A DNA stretch of 5,308 nt, from assembly GCF_947253055.1 (NCBI RefSeq), contig NZ_CAMXYE010000084.1, forward strand, positions 1 to 5,308. Reading direction: 5' to 3'. Below the pieces are notes generated by a model that worked only from the letters and a program-made list of their open reading frames with translations, had not been told where the DNA came from and did no database searches. This document shows positions 5,167 through 5,308 of the stretch, piece after piece. The position numbers and the translations under genes were made by a program. Origin of the DNA: an uncultured Arcanobacterium sp. Lineage in GTDB: Bacteria > Actinomycetota > Actinomycetes > Actinomycetales > Actinomycetaceae. Positions within the stretch are counted from its first letter, which is position 1; each line of letters opens with the position of its first letter.

Positions 5167-5308
5167 ATGCGAAATAAAGATTTAGACGCAGAACTGGAGG
5201 AACTTTCTGCTGCAGAAGTAGAGAGACGGCTCCAGAAACTTTCCGGTGCTCCCGATGCTTGGCAAGAAGCAGGTGGTGCTGGGCTCGCTACGGCTCTCTG
5301 TTTAGCAA
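5167..5308 (+). CDS. Start of an unrecognised gene (3' end beyond the window)
   Basis: An open frame of 47 codons from ATG 5167 runs off the window end. The visible N-terminus starts MRNKDLDAELEELSAAEVER. It is charged and helix-prone (Glu/Leu/Arg-rich) to about residue 25, then turns small and hydrophobic (GGAGLATALCLA, 36-47), which may be the start of a helix in a domain core. No signal peptide is present. I do not recognise the family from this fragment. The ribosome binding site is weak (AAGAAG about 9 bases upstream). An in-frame GTG at 5158 is an alternative start, and the frame stays open back to 5122. It follows the HAD gene on the same strand after 123 bases containing a hairpin and a palindrome, so co-transcription is uncertain. 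Confidence 0.6.
   Translation, partial: MRNKDLDAELEELSAAEVERRLQKLSGAPDAWQEAGGAGLATALCLA

Overview
This window looks like one end of a draft contig from a low-to-moderate G+C actinobacterium. The best taxonomic evidence is the MntR-type regulator. From memory, it resembles mycobacterial MntR almost segment for segment (KHRL.ETFLV.ELGY.WDEVH.EAE.LEH, then DPHGD.IP). The SAM riboswitch ahead of a metNI operon fits too. A host in or near Actinomycetaceae is my inference; there is no rRNA or other marker to confirm it. Base composition by eye is slightly under 50% G+C, low for the phylum.

Layout. Bases 1-46 are not genomic. They are an Illumina/Nextera adapter with a probable P5 tail and index, fused to the contig end. 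From 47 to 1510 on the minus strand lie a truncated metI and the complete metN, a methionine ABC importer. The genes overlap by one base (TAATG). metN is preceded by a compact SAM riboswitch whose closing helix overlaps its Shine-Dalgarno sequence, so methionine uptake is probably controlled at translation by SAM. Bases 1599-2150 hold no recognisable conserved gene. They contain a possible 82-codon Ser/Asn/Pro-rich ORF on the plus strand with a strong ribosome binding site, two small palindromes and a 24-bp tandem duplication. From 2151 to 4153 on the minus strand are an MntR/DtxR-family metalloregulator and, upstream of it, an AI-2E-family (PF01594) membrane protein. A short AT-rich divergent promoter region follows. 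On the plus strand come a HAD-superfamily phosphatase resembling eukaryotic-type phosphomannomutase and, at the window end, the start of an unrecognised gene.

How the parts relate: metNI with its riboswitch is a self-contained methionine-homeostasis unit. MntR probably controls manganese homeostasis genes elsewhere, since no metal transporter is present here. The AI-2E protein and mntR are on one strand, 83 bp apart, and could be co-transcribed, but nothing proves a functional link. I found no CRISPR array, transposon, toxin-antitoxin pair, tRNA or rRNA, and no convincing new multi-gene system. The most informative items are the riboswitch, the Asn substitution at an expected metal-ligand position in MntR, the small repeat-bearing ORF and the adapter artefact.
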